Source: Spongiibacteraceae bacterium
GTDB taxonomy: Bacteria; Pseudomonadota; Gammaproteobacteria; Pseudomonadales; Dasaniaceae
NCBI GenBank assembly: GCA_028280715.1
Contig: JANQLG010000045.1
Location: 1 to 64,000, forward strand
Reading direction: 5' to 3'
DNA length: 64,000 nt
Numbering within the stretch: the stretch's first letter is position 1; each line of letters starts with the position of its first letter. The notes under the pieces are model-generated. The model did no database searches. It worked only from the letters and a program-made list of their open reading frames with translations, and was not told the DNA's origin. Of the stretch, positions 8,201 to 18,400 are shown piece after piece. Both the position numbers and the translations under genes were made by a program.

Positions 8201-10923
8201 AGCTCAATACGGTAACCACGAATTTTTATTTGATGGTCAATTCTCCCCAGGTATTCCAATTGACCCTTGCTGTTCCAACACACAAGATCGCCCGTGCGGT
8301 AGAGACGTTCTCCCGTGTTACTGAAAGGGTCGGCAATAAAACGTTCTGACGCCAGCTCTGGCCTGCACAGGTAGCCTCGTGCAAGCCCAATGCCGCCAAT
8401 GTACAACTCTCCCACCACACCAATCGGCACTGGCGTCAAACCTGCGTCCAACACGCGAAACTCGGTGGCTGCAATTGCCTGGCCGAGATTAACATCATTG
8501 CCAACCTGGCTTGTCGCCGACCAAATCGTCGTTTCGGTTGGACCGTAAAGATTCCAGAGATCGACACCCAGGCGACGCAGTTCCAGCGCCAGATCAGGTT
8601 GTAAGGCTTCACCACCACACAACCCTTTGAGTACTTTATTACCCGGACCCGTCCATCCGCTGGCCAGCAGCAAGCGCCAGCTGGCGGGCGTGCATTGCAA
8701 TAACGTAGCACCACTGGATGCCACCAGGTCAGCAAGCGATCCACCATCGCGCGCATGGTCCCGGGAAGCCAGCACGATTTGGGCTCCAGTGATCAGTGGC
8801 AAATACAGTTCCAGTGCGGCAATGTCGAACGATAATGAAGTGGCTGCAACAAGAATATCGTCCGCTTTTATGCCGGGTTTTTTCTGCATACTTAGCAGGA
8901 AATGACTGAGAGCTTTGTGACGAACCATCACGCCTTTGGGCTTTCCAGTAGAGCCCGATGTATAAATCACATAGGCAAGGTTCTCGCCGTGAATGTTGAC
9001 CTGCGGGTTGTCTGTCACCCTCTCGCTCAAATCCAGTGCATTCAGTTCCAGCAACCGTATCCCTGCCCTGGCCGGGAGCACACGTTTAAGATGACTGTGT
9101 GTCAGCAGGACATCGATACCGCTGTCGTCGATCATGTAGGCCAATCGCTCACGCGGGTATTCGGGATCCAGCGGTACGTACGCGCCACCCGCTTTCAGGA
9201 TAGCCAGCAATCCTATGACCATTGCAATGGAATGCTCGACTGCAATACCCACTTTCACTTCGGGTTTAACCCCTAACAAGATCAGATGGTGCGCCAGCCG
9301 GTTAGCACGGCTGTTGAGTTCAGCGAAAGTCAGTTGTTTGTCATTGCATACCAGCGCTACCGCTTCGGGTTGTATTTGCACACACTGTTCAATCAAGTGG
9401 TGCACGGGTTCTATATCAGGATAAACCGTATTATTGATGCCCCACTGAGCCAGCTGTTTCCGTTCCTGCTGATCCAGTAATTCAATCTCGCCTACCGCTT
9501 GCTCCGGCAGGTCAACCAGCGCTTCCAAAACCTTTATATAGTGCCCGGCCATACGCTCAATGGTGACAGCTGCAAACAATTCCCTGGCATAGGTAAAACA
9601 GGCTTCTACCTGCCCATCACCCAATTCAGTCGTCTGTAAGGTCAACTCAAATTGAGCGCCGGCCTCATCAAAATTCAGGCGCTCGACAGTCAAACCAGGC
9701 CAGGTGTTACTGCCTTGATCCATTCGCAAATGGTTAAACAGTACTTGAAATAAAGGGTTAGCTCCCAGTGTACGTTCAGGCCGCAGCGCTTCTACCAGCC
9801 TTTCAAAAGGCACACCCGAGTTTGATTGGGCCTCAAAGGCCGCTGTCTGTATTTGCGTCAGCAACTGATTCAGTGACAATCGCTCGTCAACCCTGGCACA
9901 CACTACCTGTGTGTTGACAAAGAAGCCGACAATATCCTGCAACTCCCCGAGATGACGGCCGGCAATGGGCACACCTATACGCTGGTCAGACTGGCCGGAG
10001 TAACGGAACAACAGCACACTAAACGCCGCTAACAATGCCGTGAACAAGGTTCCCCCGGCAACGTTAGTCCTGTTTCTAAGTGCTCTTACCAGGTCGGGGG
10101 ATAAGAGCGTCCGATGCCGTGCAGCGTTATAACGGCCGTCAGCCGTGCGTGCATAATCCGTCTGTAAAGCCAGCACCTGCTGCTCATTACCCAGTTGTTT
10201 GCACCACCAGTTAAGCTGGCGTTCTCCATCAGCGCTGGCCATCCAATCCCGCTGCCACAACGCATAGTCGGTATACTGGATGGGCAGCTCCGGCAGATGC
10301 GGTGCTGTACCCTGCAGTTGCCCGCGGTACAAAACAGCCATCTCATCAAGAATGATCTGGGTGGACTGTGCATCGGAAATAATATGGTGCATCGCCACAA
10401 CCAGTCGATGCTCACGCTCACTGCATTTAATTAATAGCGCACGTAACAGCGGGCCTTTATCCAGATGAAATGGCTTTTTACATACCCGCTCTATTTCAGC
10501 ATGAAGGCGCTGGTTGACCTGTTCAGCCGTGTATTTACTCAAATCCACGCAAGGAAGATCAATCGACAGCGAAGGGTGAACAACCTGCTCTACCAGCCCT
10601 TCACTGTTTTCCTGAAAAGTCGTTCGCAGTGATACATGGCGAGTAACGAGTTGCCTCAAGCTGGCCCTCAGCACGTCGACATCCAGTTGACCTGCAAATA
10701 ATAAACCGCCACAGAGATGGTAAGCCGTACTACCGGGATCCATCCGCCATAGAAACCACTGTCGCTGCTGGGCAAAGGATAAAGGCGTACGGTCGCCCTT
10801 GGACACCTGGCTGATAACCCTGTGCGGCTTTGCTCCTGCATTGCCACGTATTCGACGCTCAAGCTCAGCGCGCTGTGCAGGATTCAACTTCTCTCGCCGG
10901 GTGGAAATGGTCTGATCGGACAT
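5224..10923 (-). CDS. NRPS: C-A(Gly)-PCP-C with C-terminal TauD-type hydroxylase
   Basis: The protein has 1899 residues. Domains in order: condensation (about 45-480, HHIISDA), adenylation (about 500-1000), carrier (DNFFELGGHSL), a second condensation domain (HHIVFDG), and an Fe(II)/2-oxoglutarate dioxygenase domain of the TauD/SyrP type (about 1590-1880). The pocket residues read D-I-L-Q-L-G-L-I-W, the standard glycine code. The hydroxylase shows an HNE facial-triad segment and a distal His (LAAHARDPY) followed by Arg residues. No carrier domain follows the second C domain, so that C domain probably condenses with the Asp held on the next protein and the hydroxylase acts on it in trans. Fused C-terminal hydroxylases of this kind are the IbetaH-Asp class in siderophore clusters. 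Some IbetaH enzymes act on His, but the next A domain favours Asp. Confidence 0.93.
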   Translation of the reverse strand: MSDQTISTRREKLNPAQRAELERRIRGNAGAKPHRVISQVSKGDRTPLSFAQQRQWFLWRMDPGSTAYHLCGGLLFAGQLDVDVLRASLRQLVTRHVSLRTTFQENSEGLVEQVVHPSLSIDLPCVDLSKYTAEQVNQRLHAEIERVCKKPFHLDKGPLLRALLIKCSEREHRLVVAMHHIISDAQSTQIILDEMAVLYRGQLQGTAPHLPELPIQYTDYALWQRDWMASADGERQLNWWCKQLGNEQQVLALQTDYARTADGRYNAARHRTLLSPDLVRALRNRTNVAGGTLFTALLAAFSVLLFRYSGQSDQRIGVPIAGRHLGELQDIVGFFVNTQVVCARVDERLSLNQLLTQIQTAAFEAQSNSGVPFERLVEALRPERTLGANPLFQVLFNHLRMDQGSNTWPGLTVERLNFDEAGAQFELTLQTTELGDGQVEACFTYARELFAAVTIERMAGHYIKVLEALVDLPEQAVGEIELLDQQERKQLAQWGINNTVYPDIEPVHHLIEQCVQIQPEAVALVCNDKQLTFAELNSRANRLAHHLILLGVKPEVKVGIAVEHSIAMVIGLLAILKAGGAYVPLDPEYPRERLAYMIDDSGIDVLLTHSHLKRVLPARAGIRLLELNALDLSERVTDNPQVNIHGENLAYVIYTSGSTGKPKGVMVRHKALSHFLLSMQKKPGIKADDILVAATSLSFDIAALELYLPLITGAQIVLASRDHARDGGSLADLVASSGATLLQCTPASWRLLLASGWTGPGNKVLKGLCGGEALQPDLALELRRLGVDLWNLYGPTETTIWSATSQVGNDVNLGQAIAATEFRVLDAGLTPVPIGVVGELYIGGIGLARGYLCRPELASERFIADPFSNTGERLYRTGDLVCWNSKGQLEYLGRIDHQIKIRGYRIELGEVEAELLVQSEIREAVVVARDSASGMRLIAYVSAVKGKAVDGTELRERLHQVLPEYMVPSGIAVLDTLPLNANGKVDRKALPECDMTGNAEYEPPQGEVEAALAHIWGEVLGVERVGRHDNFFELGGHSLTATMLTSRVRAVMGVNIPLRKIFEHACLQRQADYVDRLRSKKSRLDTDDIPLVKITSQDTIPLSPTQLRLWLVERMGSSSSTPAYTMAAALRLSGELDLTILKHVFEMILSRHEILRTVYPEDDEGNPIMVVQKTSPVELPVTDIAHESEIDSQLAALSAQPFNLMEGPLLRVNLLRLSAEQHALLLSVHHIVFDGWSEAVFVKEFVALYQALRAGEASGLPELTIQYTDYAVWHQRRLEASAPRDAGFWSEYLNNAPARSTLPPDILRESRESDAGGSLSVAIRGELADAVNHLAIAHETSSFTVLFAGFTAWLHQHNGVDDLVIGTDVAGRDHHQLEDLMGFFVNVLPLRSQWSKGLTFLQWLEQIKETTLSAFEYRDVPFDHIVEYAGVPRTKSRNPLVQMLFVMQNTPRNHFDIPGLDVEFLPAPVTTSKFDSAVFVKEGTDGLSVEWVFSTDLYRRETIQQACAGWLRRMQKIVGNPTELLDAPDKSNREVSFVRKAGPMPPGKLDKLNKIARTETSAVLTTRQLVRTSFLAADKEFPLLVEAICDDIDAVAWASNQKEFIATSLCKHAGILFRNFGLKNPQEFEAFAEAIEPDLHGSYGDLPKKKGGCNIYRSTPYPERQMILYHNESSHLESWPRKQWFFCELPSRVGGATPIVDCREMLCRLPLALVDKLESKGLLYVRTFLPGLDVSWQDFFKTDNFADVEKRLVAFDIEWCWIDEHTLQTRTRCPAVIRHPYTGERVFFNQMQLHHVSCLESWVREDLLDVVGEQCMPRQVYYGDGSPISEKTMSMIGQTYEACAVRFKWQQGDVVMLDNMLAAHARDPYEEPRKIVVAMGDMVNRSMLNDSTQVPLLQE

Positions 10924-10933
10924 AATTAATCTC

Positions 10934-13900
10934 TCAAGCAGTCACTGAACTTCGATCCATGGCAACATCCGTTTTTTCAATGTCGGATATCAGACCCTCC
11001 TCGACGAGTAGAGCGAGAACCTGCACAGTGGGCTGTTTAAAAAATGCGGCAGGTTGCAGTTCAACATCATAAACACTGCTTACCCTGGCCAGTAGTTGAA
11101 TAGCGAGCAGAGAGTCACCACCCAGTTCAAACAGGTTGTCCTCGATACCGATGTCCCTGATACCGAGAAAGTCGCCCCAGATACGTACCAACCCGGATTC
11201 AAGACCTTCGGCAGGTGCCTTGTAGCTGGAACTAAGCGGTGGACGCTGATGCTGGGCGCGGGGGGTATCACTCGAATCAGAGTCAACCAAAGCCAGGATG
11301 TCGCCGCCCCCCATAACGAGCCGGCCCGGTAGCGGGGTGGTCGATACGATTATCTGCGGCTGTAGCGGCCCGTTTACGATGCGCTCAAAAGCCAGCACAC
11401 CCTGCGCCTTACCTATGCCAATGTGCTCAGGCAGCCGCATGCCTGCGGCCATACCAACATCACGCCAGCCATCCCAGTTAATGGACAGGACTTTAGTCTC
11501 AGAAGTACGTGAGGTCGCAACAGCCACAGCATCAAGATAGGCATTGGCAGAGGCATAATCGACTTTACCCATACCACCGGCAAAGCTGGCAAGTGAGGAG
11601 CAAAAAACCATGAAATCCAATTCCCTGCCTGCAAGCGCTTCCAGCAGATTGCGCGTGCCGGTGAGTTTAGGCGCAAATACCTGTTCGACGGCATGGCGAT
11701 CACGCTGTGCAATCATGCCACCGCCTGAAATACCTGCAGCGTGAATCACACCATGCAAAGCACCAAAGTGACATTGCGCTTTGTCGATAGCCGCCTCTAC
11801 TTGTGCCACATCAGTGATGTCGGTCTGAATAACTAACACCGCAGCACCCATTGCTTCCAGTTCAGACACGGCTGCGGCCTGCTGCTGTGACAGGCTACGT
11901 CCGAGCAGAACCAGTTTTGCCTGCCACTGCTCTGCCAGATAACTGGCAAAAGCAAGCCCGATACCACCCAGACCTCCGGTTATCAGATAAACGCCGCCCT
12001 CTCTCAAATTCGAAGACTGCGACTCAACTGGCAACGCGACGGCTTCATAGGTTCTAACCCAGCGATGCGGACCTCGATAAGCGACAAGTGCTTCACCACT
12101 GTGCTCACTGAATTCAGCGTATATTTCTGTAGTGACCTGCCGAACAAACTGATCCTGCAGGGTCGGATTCTGGGGAAGCTGGATGTCTATTAAGCGACAG
12201 GAAATATGCGGGTATTCCTGCGGAATAACTTTACATGGCCCATACAGAATAGCTTTATCCACACACAGCGACTCAGTACCGGTCACATCTTCAAGCTGGT
12301 TCACGACAACGGTGATAGCAACTGGATGCTCGCCACCCTCGGATGCCAATGCCTGTGCCAGGGCCAGCAGGCTGTAAAAGCCACGATCCAACCTTTCTTC
12401 TGGGTTTGGCACAAAACCGTCAGTATCAAGGTTCCACAAATGATGAACACGGGAAACAGAACCGAACTGAGCTGCAACCTCACCCAGAAGTTTTGAAAAA
12501 TCTTCACGGCTGCCAGGACGCACCAGGTATTGCCCTTTCTCAAGCCGGATAAAACGGTGACCGGTTTGCACTTGTACTATTGGCTGTGCAAATCTTTGCC
12601 AGTACTGCAGTAACAGCTCGCCCGGGCTACCCGCATCAGCCAGCACCAACACCACGCCATTCGACCCCACGGCATCAGCATGCAACGTTAAAGATTCCGT
12701 GCGTTTCCAGCTCGGTCGGTAAAACCAGTCCTCCAAGGTGTGAGCAGCAGAACTGTCCAGCTGATTGGCTGTGACATCCGTTCCCGCTTCAATCCAGTAG
12801 GATTCGCGCTCAAATGGATAAGTCGGCAGCGGTATGCGATGCGCATCACTGCTGCGATGAAAAGCCTTATCGACATCGATACCCGCCACCCACAGTTGTG
12901 CCAGACAAATACTTGGCTGTCGTTCATTCTGTAATATATGCCGAGGATGGCACTGCGACGCCAGCACGGGTCGGTTGCCGATGTCGGGATGCCTGCGGGT
13001 CAGTGTACTCAGCGTATCACCAGGCCCGACTTCAAGCAGTACTCGATCCGGCTTAGCGAGTAGTTCGCTCAAGCCATCATTAAAACGCACTGTGTTGCGG
13101 ACATGACGTACCCAATAATCTGCACTACAGGCTTCCTCATCAGTAATCCAGTGACCACTGAGGTTGGAGACAAAAGGAATCTTTGGTTGACACAGTTCAA
13201 TACCATCGAACAAGGCCTTAAATTCGCCCAGCACAGGTTCAACCAGTTCAGAATGGAAAGCACGGGAAACGTGCAAACGCTGCACTGCAATATGCTGGCC
13301 GGCCAGCTCCTGCTCAGCATGCGCAATGGCATTCGGAGCACCCGCGAGCACACAGAGTTCAGCCCCATTAACAGCAGCAATCGAGCAACCGTCCGGCAAT
13401 CGGATTTGCAGCTCGGCTGCAGACAGACTGACTGCCAGCATTGCGCCAGATGCTGTTGCCTGCAACAATCGACCGCGCTCAGCAACAATCGTTAACGCAT
13501 CATCAAGCGTGAATACTTCCGCTAAACATGCCGCTACATACTCACCAATGCTGTGTCCAAGCATAGCGTCGGGACTGACCCCCTGCTGCATCCACCACTT
13601 TGCCAAGGCATACTCGATAACAAACAAAGCCGGCTGCGTTATGTTCGTCTGTACTAATCGTTTCGCTGCTTCCTCTTCATTGATCGCTTCAGGAAACAGT
13701 AATGCGCGCAGATCCAGTCCCAGATCAGGCAGCAATCGCTCACAGCAATCATCGACGGTTGCCCGGAAGGCAGGCTCACTCTCATACAGCACCCTCCCCA
13801 TATTGGCATGCTGAGAACCCTGGCCAGGAAAAAGAAAGGCTACTGAGGGGGATTCCGACAACACTTCACCACACACAAAACTGGCGGGACTCTGGTGCGT

Positions 13901-15451
13901 AAGCGCGTCAACAGCCTGCTCAGCGTTCTTTGCCAAAACCACACAACGCTGTTCAAACCGCTTGCGTCCTGCCTGTAGCGTATATGCCACATCGCTTAAA
14001 GACTGCTCGGTATGCTGTTCAAGATGGGACGCCAGCTGGCAAATGTGCGACGTTAACGCTGTTGTTGTTCGAGCACTGAGCGGTAGATACTGATAGCACT
14101 CCGTATACTCAGCAACACTGATCGCGGACGCATTCTCCTCAAGCACAATATGTACGTTTGTGCCACCGATACCAAATGAACTCACACCGGCTCGACGCGG
14201 CGTGTCACTCTCTGGCCAGGGTTTGCTTTCGGTGTTTACGTAGAATGGACTTGCCGCAAAATCTATGCGCGGGTTTGGCTCATCAAAATTCAGGCTCGCT
14301 GGAAGCGTTCGATGCTGCAGTGCCAGCACTGTTTTGATCAAGCCGGTAACACCCGCTGCTGCATCCAAATGCCCAACGTTGGTTTTCACTGAGCCGATGG
14401 CACAGCGGTTTTCGCTCTCTGCACCAGCCTGGAAAACCTGCGACAGCGCCGCCACTTCAATCGGATCGCCCAGCCAAGTGCCAGTGCCATGTGCCTCAAT
14501 ATAGCCAATCGTGTCCGGCGACACACCCGCTAATGCCTGCGCGGTTTCAATAACCTCAGCCTGACCACTGACACTCGGGGCAGTAAACCCAACCTTGTGC
14601 GCACCGTCATTATTGGCAGCACTGCCCTTGATCACTGCATGGATTGTATCGCCATCCTGCAGTGCATCTTCCAAACGTTTAAGCACCACAATACCGGCAC
14701 CGCTGCCCAGCAGTGTGCCAGCCGCATCAGCATCGAATGCGCGGCAATGGCCATCCGGTGAAAATATCGCGCCAGGCTGGTAAAGATAACCACCATTTTG
14801 CAATAAATTGAGTGACACACCTCCAGCTAAGGCGATCTCGCATTCATGCCCGAGCAATGACTGACAGGCTGTATGTACAGCCATTAACGATGTCGAGCAA
14901 GCCGTTTGTACTGTCACAGCGGGGCCGCGCAGATTGAGCTTATAGGCAACACGTGTGCATAAAGTATCCGCCGAGCTTGCGCTCAACAGCCCTAGCAGGT
15001 CAGCAACATTACCCCCGTTCTTGAGATCGAAGTGGGGCAATAGATGACACATAAGATACAGGCAGGCACCACTGCCGGCATAAACGCCCACGCTGCCACT
15101 GTAGCGATCCGGATCGTAACCCGCATGTTCCAGCGCCTCCCAGGCACACTCCAGAAAGATGCGATGTTGTGGATCTATCAGCGCAGCGTCACGTGGGGTA
15201 TAACCAAAAAAACCGGCATCGAACAAATCGAATCCGTCAAACATCACGCCCGCCTTAACGTAGTTCGAATCGGCCAGCACAGTCTCTGGAACTCCCCGTT
15301 CGCGCAATTGTTCATCGGAAAAACGCTGCACCGCTTCCACACCGTCGCGAAGATTTTGCCAAAAAACTTCAATATTGGGCGCAGCTGGAAAACGTCCTGC
15401 CATACCCACAATCGCAATTTCAAGACCCGTCGAGTCGAGTTTGCTTTGCAT
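10934..15451 (-). CDS. Type I polyketide synthase module KS-AT-KR-ACP
   Basis: This is a 1505-residue single-extension polyketide synthase. The ketosynthase (about 10-430) has the active-site Cys in TACSTS and the His motifs EAHGTGT and KTNVGHLDAA. The acyltransferase (about 520-820) has GHSIGEY and RAFH, the latter closest to the malonyl-type HAFH. The ketoreductase (about 1110-1290) has GGLGGIG, with the Ser and Tyr of the active site in CSS and VDYASANAY. It lacks the LDD motif, which suggests an A-type ketoreductase. An acyl carrier domain ends the protein (NLFELGGDSLLAIQ). There is no dehydratase or enoylreductase, so the product keeps a beta-hydroxyl. Its position between two Gly modules predicts extension of acyl-Gly by malonate to a 4-amino-3-hydroxybutyrate-type unit. 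The start ATG shares its A with the upstream TGA. Confidence 0.94.
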   Translation of the reverse strand: MQSKLDSTGLEIAIVGMAGRFPAAPNIEVFWQNLRDGVEAVQRFSDEQLRERGVPETVLADSNYVKAGVMFDGFDLFDAGFFGYTPRDAALIDPQHRIFLECAWEALEHAGYDPDRYSGSVGVYAGSGACLYLMCHLLPHFDLKNGGNVADLLGLLSASSADTLCTRVAYKLNLRGPAVTVQTACSTSLMAVHTACQSLLGHECEIALAGGVSLNLLQNGGYLYQPGAIFSPDGHCRAFDADAAGTLLGSGAGIVVLKRLEDALQDGDTIHAVIKGSAANNDGAHKVGFTAPSVSGQAEVIETAQALAGVSPDTIGYIEAHGTGTWLGDPIEVAALSQVFQAGAESENRCAIGSVKTNVGHLDAAAGVTGLIKTVLALQHRTLPASLNFDEPNPRIDFAASPFYVNTESKPWPESDTPRRAGVSSFGIGGTNVHIVLEENASAISVAEYTECYQYLPLSARTTTALTSHICQLASHLEQHTEQSLSDVAYTLQAGRKRFEQRCVVLAKNAEQAVDALTHQSPASFVCGEVLSESPSVAFLFPGQGSQHANMGRVLYESEPAFRATVDDCCERLLPDLGLDLRALLFPEAINEEEAAKRLVQTNITQPALFVIEYALAKWWMQQGVSPDAMLGHSIGEYVAACLAEVFTLDDALTIVAERGRLLQATASGAMLAVSLSAAELQIRLPDGCSIAAVNGAELCVLAGAPNAIAHAEQELAGQHIAVQRLHVSRAFHSELVEPVLGEFKALFDGIELCQPKIPFVSNLSGHWITDEEACSADYWVRHVRNTVRFNDGLSELLAKPDRVLLEVGPGDTLSTLTRRHPDIGNRPVLASQCHPRHILQNERQPSICLAQLWVAGIDVDKAFHRSSDAHRIPLPTYPFERESYWIEAGTDVTANQLDSSAAHTLEDWFYRPSWKRTESLTLHADAVGSNGVVLVLADAGSPGELLLQYWQRFAQPIVQVQTGHRFIRLEKGQYLVRPGSREDFSKLLGEVAAQFGSVSRVHHLWNLDTDGFVPNPEERLDRGFYSLLALAQALASEGGEHPVAITVVVNQLEDVTGTESLCVDKAILYGPCKVIPQEYPHISCRLIDIQLPQNPTLQDQFVRQVTTEIYAEFSEHSGEALVAYRGPHRWVRTYEAVALPVESQSSNLREGGVYLITGGLGGIGLAFASYLAEQWQAKLVLLGRSLSQQQAAAVSELEAMGAAVLVIQTDITDVAQVEAAIDKAQCHFGALHGVIHAAGISGGGMIAQRDRHAVEQVFAPKLTGTRNLLEALAGRELDFMVFCSSLASFAGGMGKVDYASANAYLDAVAVATSRTSETKVLSINWDGWRDVGMAAGMRLPEHIGIGKAQGVLAFERIVNGPLQPQIIVSTTPLPGRLVMGGGDILALVDSDSSDTPRAQHQRPPLSSSYKAPAEGLESGLVRIWGDFLGIRDIGIEDNLFELGGDSLLAIQLLARVSSVYDVELQPAAFFKQPTVQVLALLVEEGLISDIEKTDVAMDRSSVTA

Positions 15452-18400
15452 CAGAGAACCCTCTCCACAATACGTTTACGTTTCATAACCGCTGCGCGTC
15501 TACGCTGAACTGAACCAAGCTGGTTTCGATGGTTTATAGATGTGGTGTGCTGACCAGGTCCCTGCTCAATGCGCTTGGCCAGCGAGTCGACAGTGGGGTG
15601 TTTGAAATGCTCGACGACGGACAAACCGAGCTGCATTTGTTCTTCCAGCATGCGATGAACATTTATCAATTGCAGCGAATGACCGCCAAGGTCAAAAAAG
15701 TTATCGTGCCTGCCCACTTGTTCCACACCCAACACTTCACACCAGATACGCACCACCGTTTCTTCAATATCTCCTGACGGCGGTTCATATGCAGCGCTAC
15801 TGGTCACTTCGGGTTCGGGTAAGGCCTTTCGATCCACTTTGCCATTGGTGTTGAGCGGTAATGTATCCAGTACTTCAATGACACTTGGAATCATATAGTC
15901 AGGCAGTGTCTGCGCGAGACACTCGCGGAGCCGGGCTAAGTCAATGGGCTGATCTTCCACTGTAGAAACATACGCGACCAGCCTGGTGGCACTGGCGCTG
16001 CCATTGGCCACTACCACCGCTTCCCTTATCTCAGGTTGATCCAGCAACCGAGCTTCTACTTCACCCGGTTCAATGCGGAAACCACGAATCTTGACCTGGT
16101 GGTCGATGCGGCCCAGATATTCCAGTTGCCCTTCTTGATTCCATTTCACGAGATCGCCAGTGCGGTATAAACGCTCTCCAGCATCGCCGAAGGGATCAGC
16201 AATAAAACGGTCTGACACAAGACCCGGCCGACAAAGATAACCGCGCGCAAGTCCAATGCCGCCAATATATAACTCTCCAGCCACACCAACAGGTACTGGC
16301 ATTAAACTGGCATCCAGCACTCGCAGCTGGGTATCTGCTATAGGCTGACCAAGATGAACACCATGCAATACATGGCTGGCCGCCGACCAAATAGTCGTCT
16401 CAGTCGGACCATAAAGGTTCCACAGGTCGACGCCGATACGGCGCAATTGCAATGCCAGATCAAGCTGTAAGGCTTCACCCCCACACAATCCCTTGAGCGC
16501 GCCGCTGTCGGGACCAGTCCAGCCACTGGCCAGCAGCAGTCGCCAGCCAGCGGGCGTACATTGCAGCAGGGTAGCACCACTGCACGCTATCCAGTGCGCA
16601 AGTGACTCACCATCGCGCGCACTGTCCCGAGGAACCAGTACGATCTGGGCGCCGGAGATCAACGGCAAATAGAGTTCCAGTGCGGCAATGTCGAACGATA
16701 ACGAGGTGACTGCAACCAGAACGTCATCGGACTGCATGCCTGGTTTCTCTCGCATACTCACCAGGAAATGACTGAGTGCCCGATGACGAACCATCACCCC
16801 CTTAGGCATCCCGGTAGAACCTGAGGTGTAAATCACATAGGCGAGGTTGTCGCCATGCATGGCAATCGCTGGGTTCTCTTTAGAGGCTCCGCGCAGATCG
16901 AGATTATCCAGCTCCAACCGCTGTATCCCGTCATGGATTGGCAGCACTGTTTTCAGGCAGCTCTGTGTCAGTAGCAGCTTGATGCTGCTGTCCGCAATCA
17001 TGTACGCCAGTCGTTCGCGCGGATACCCTGGATCCAGTGGTACGTATACACCACCCGCTTTCAGGATAGCCAGCAATCCTACGACCATGTCAATGGAACG
17101 CTCGACTGCAATGCCAACCCTGGTCTCTGGATGCACGCCTAATTGAATCAGGTGATGTGCTAACTGATTGGCTCGAGTATTGAGTTCAACATAACTCAGT
17201 GCTTCGTCGTTAAAAACCACTGCTGTTGCATTCGGTGATGCCTGCGTTTGCTGTTCGATCAAGCGATGCACAGGTTCATCGTTCGGGTAACGTGTGCGGT
17301 TAATGCCCCATTGCACCAGCTGTTCTCGTTCCCGTTCATCCAGTAGTTCACATTCACCCAGCGGCTGCTCCGGCTGCTGTGCCAGCACATGCAGCACCGC
17401 CAGGTAATGCTCTGCCATACGTTCAATGGTTGTAGGCACAAACAACTCTTGCGCATAGGTAAACGCTGCTCTCAGCCGGCCATCGGCACCCTCTCGGGTA
17501 TCCAGCGTCAATTCAAATTGAGCGTCATGGTTTGGAAAGTCTTCACGGCTTACGGACAGCCCCGACAAGCGCTCAAGAAGACTGTAGTCTTCTTGAAGAT
17601 GATTGAACATGACCTGGAATAATGGATTGTGACTCAAGCTGCGTTTGGGCTGCAGGGCTTCTACCAATTGCTCGAAGGGCAACTGATTGGCGTGTGCATC
17701 CATGATGGCAGTTGCAGCCTGCTGCACAGCCTGTAATAACGACATTCGACAATCAAGCGTATTGCGCAACACCACGGTGTTAACGAAAAAACCTACTACA
17801 TTTTGAATCTCGGTGCGGTTGCGATTGGCGACAGGAACCCCTAAGCGAATATCCAGCTGTCCGGTATAGCGATACAGCAACACCTGAAAACCTGCGAGCA
17901 ATACCGCAAACAATGTAACACCGGCACTGTCAGCCAGTTCACGTAACTTGCCAACCAGTGTGTCGGGCAGCTGGAAGCTGTGTAACCCGGCCTGGTAATG
18001 CGCCACGGCCTGACGTGGGAAGTCGGTGGGTAAATCCAAAGGGGCGTGCTGACACCCCAACTGCCCGCGCCAGTAATCCAGCTGACGTTCGCGTTCCCCG
18101 CAGTCCTGCCACTGCCGCAGCCACATACTGTAATCCACATATTGAACCGCTAAGGGAGGCAGATCCACTTGCTTGCCGCTCACTGCCGCAGTGTATCGCA
18201 CACCTAAATCATCCATTAAAATCTGCATCGAGACGCCATCAGCAATGATATGGTGCACCACCATCGCCAGGATATGTTCAGACGCTGGCAGCTGGATCAG
18301 TGTCATGCGTGCCAGCGGGCCAGTGGTGAGATCAAACGGCTGCTGATTGAGCGACTGTAAGATATCGACGGTCCAGCTTTCGACATCACTTGTTCCGCTT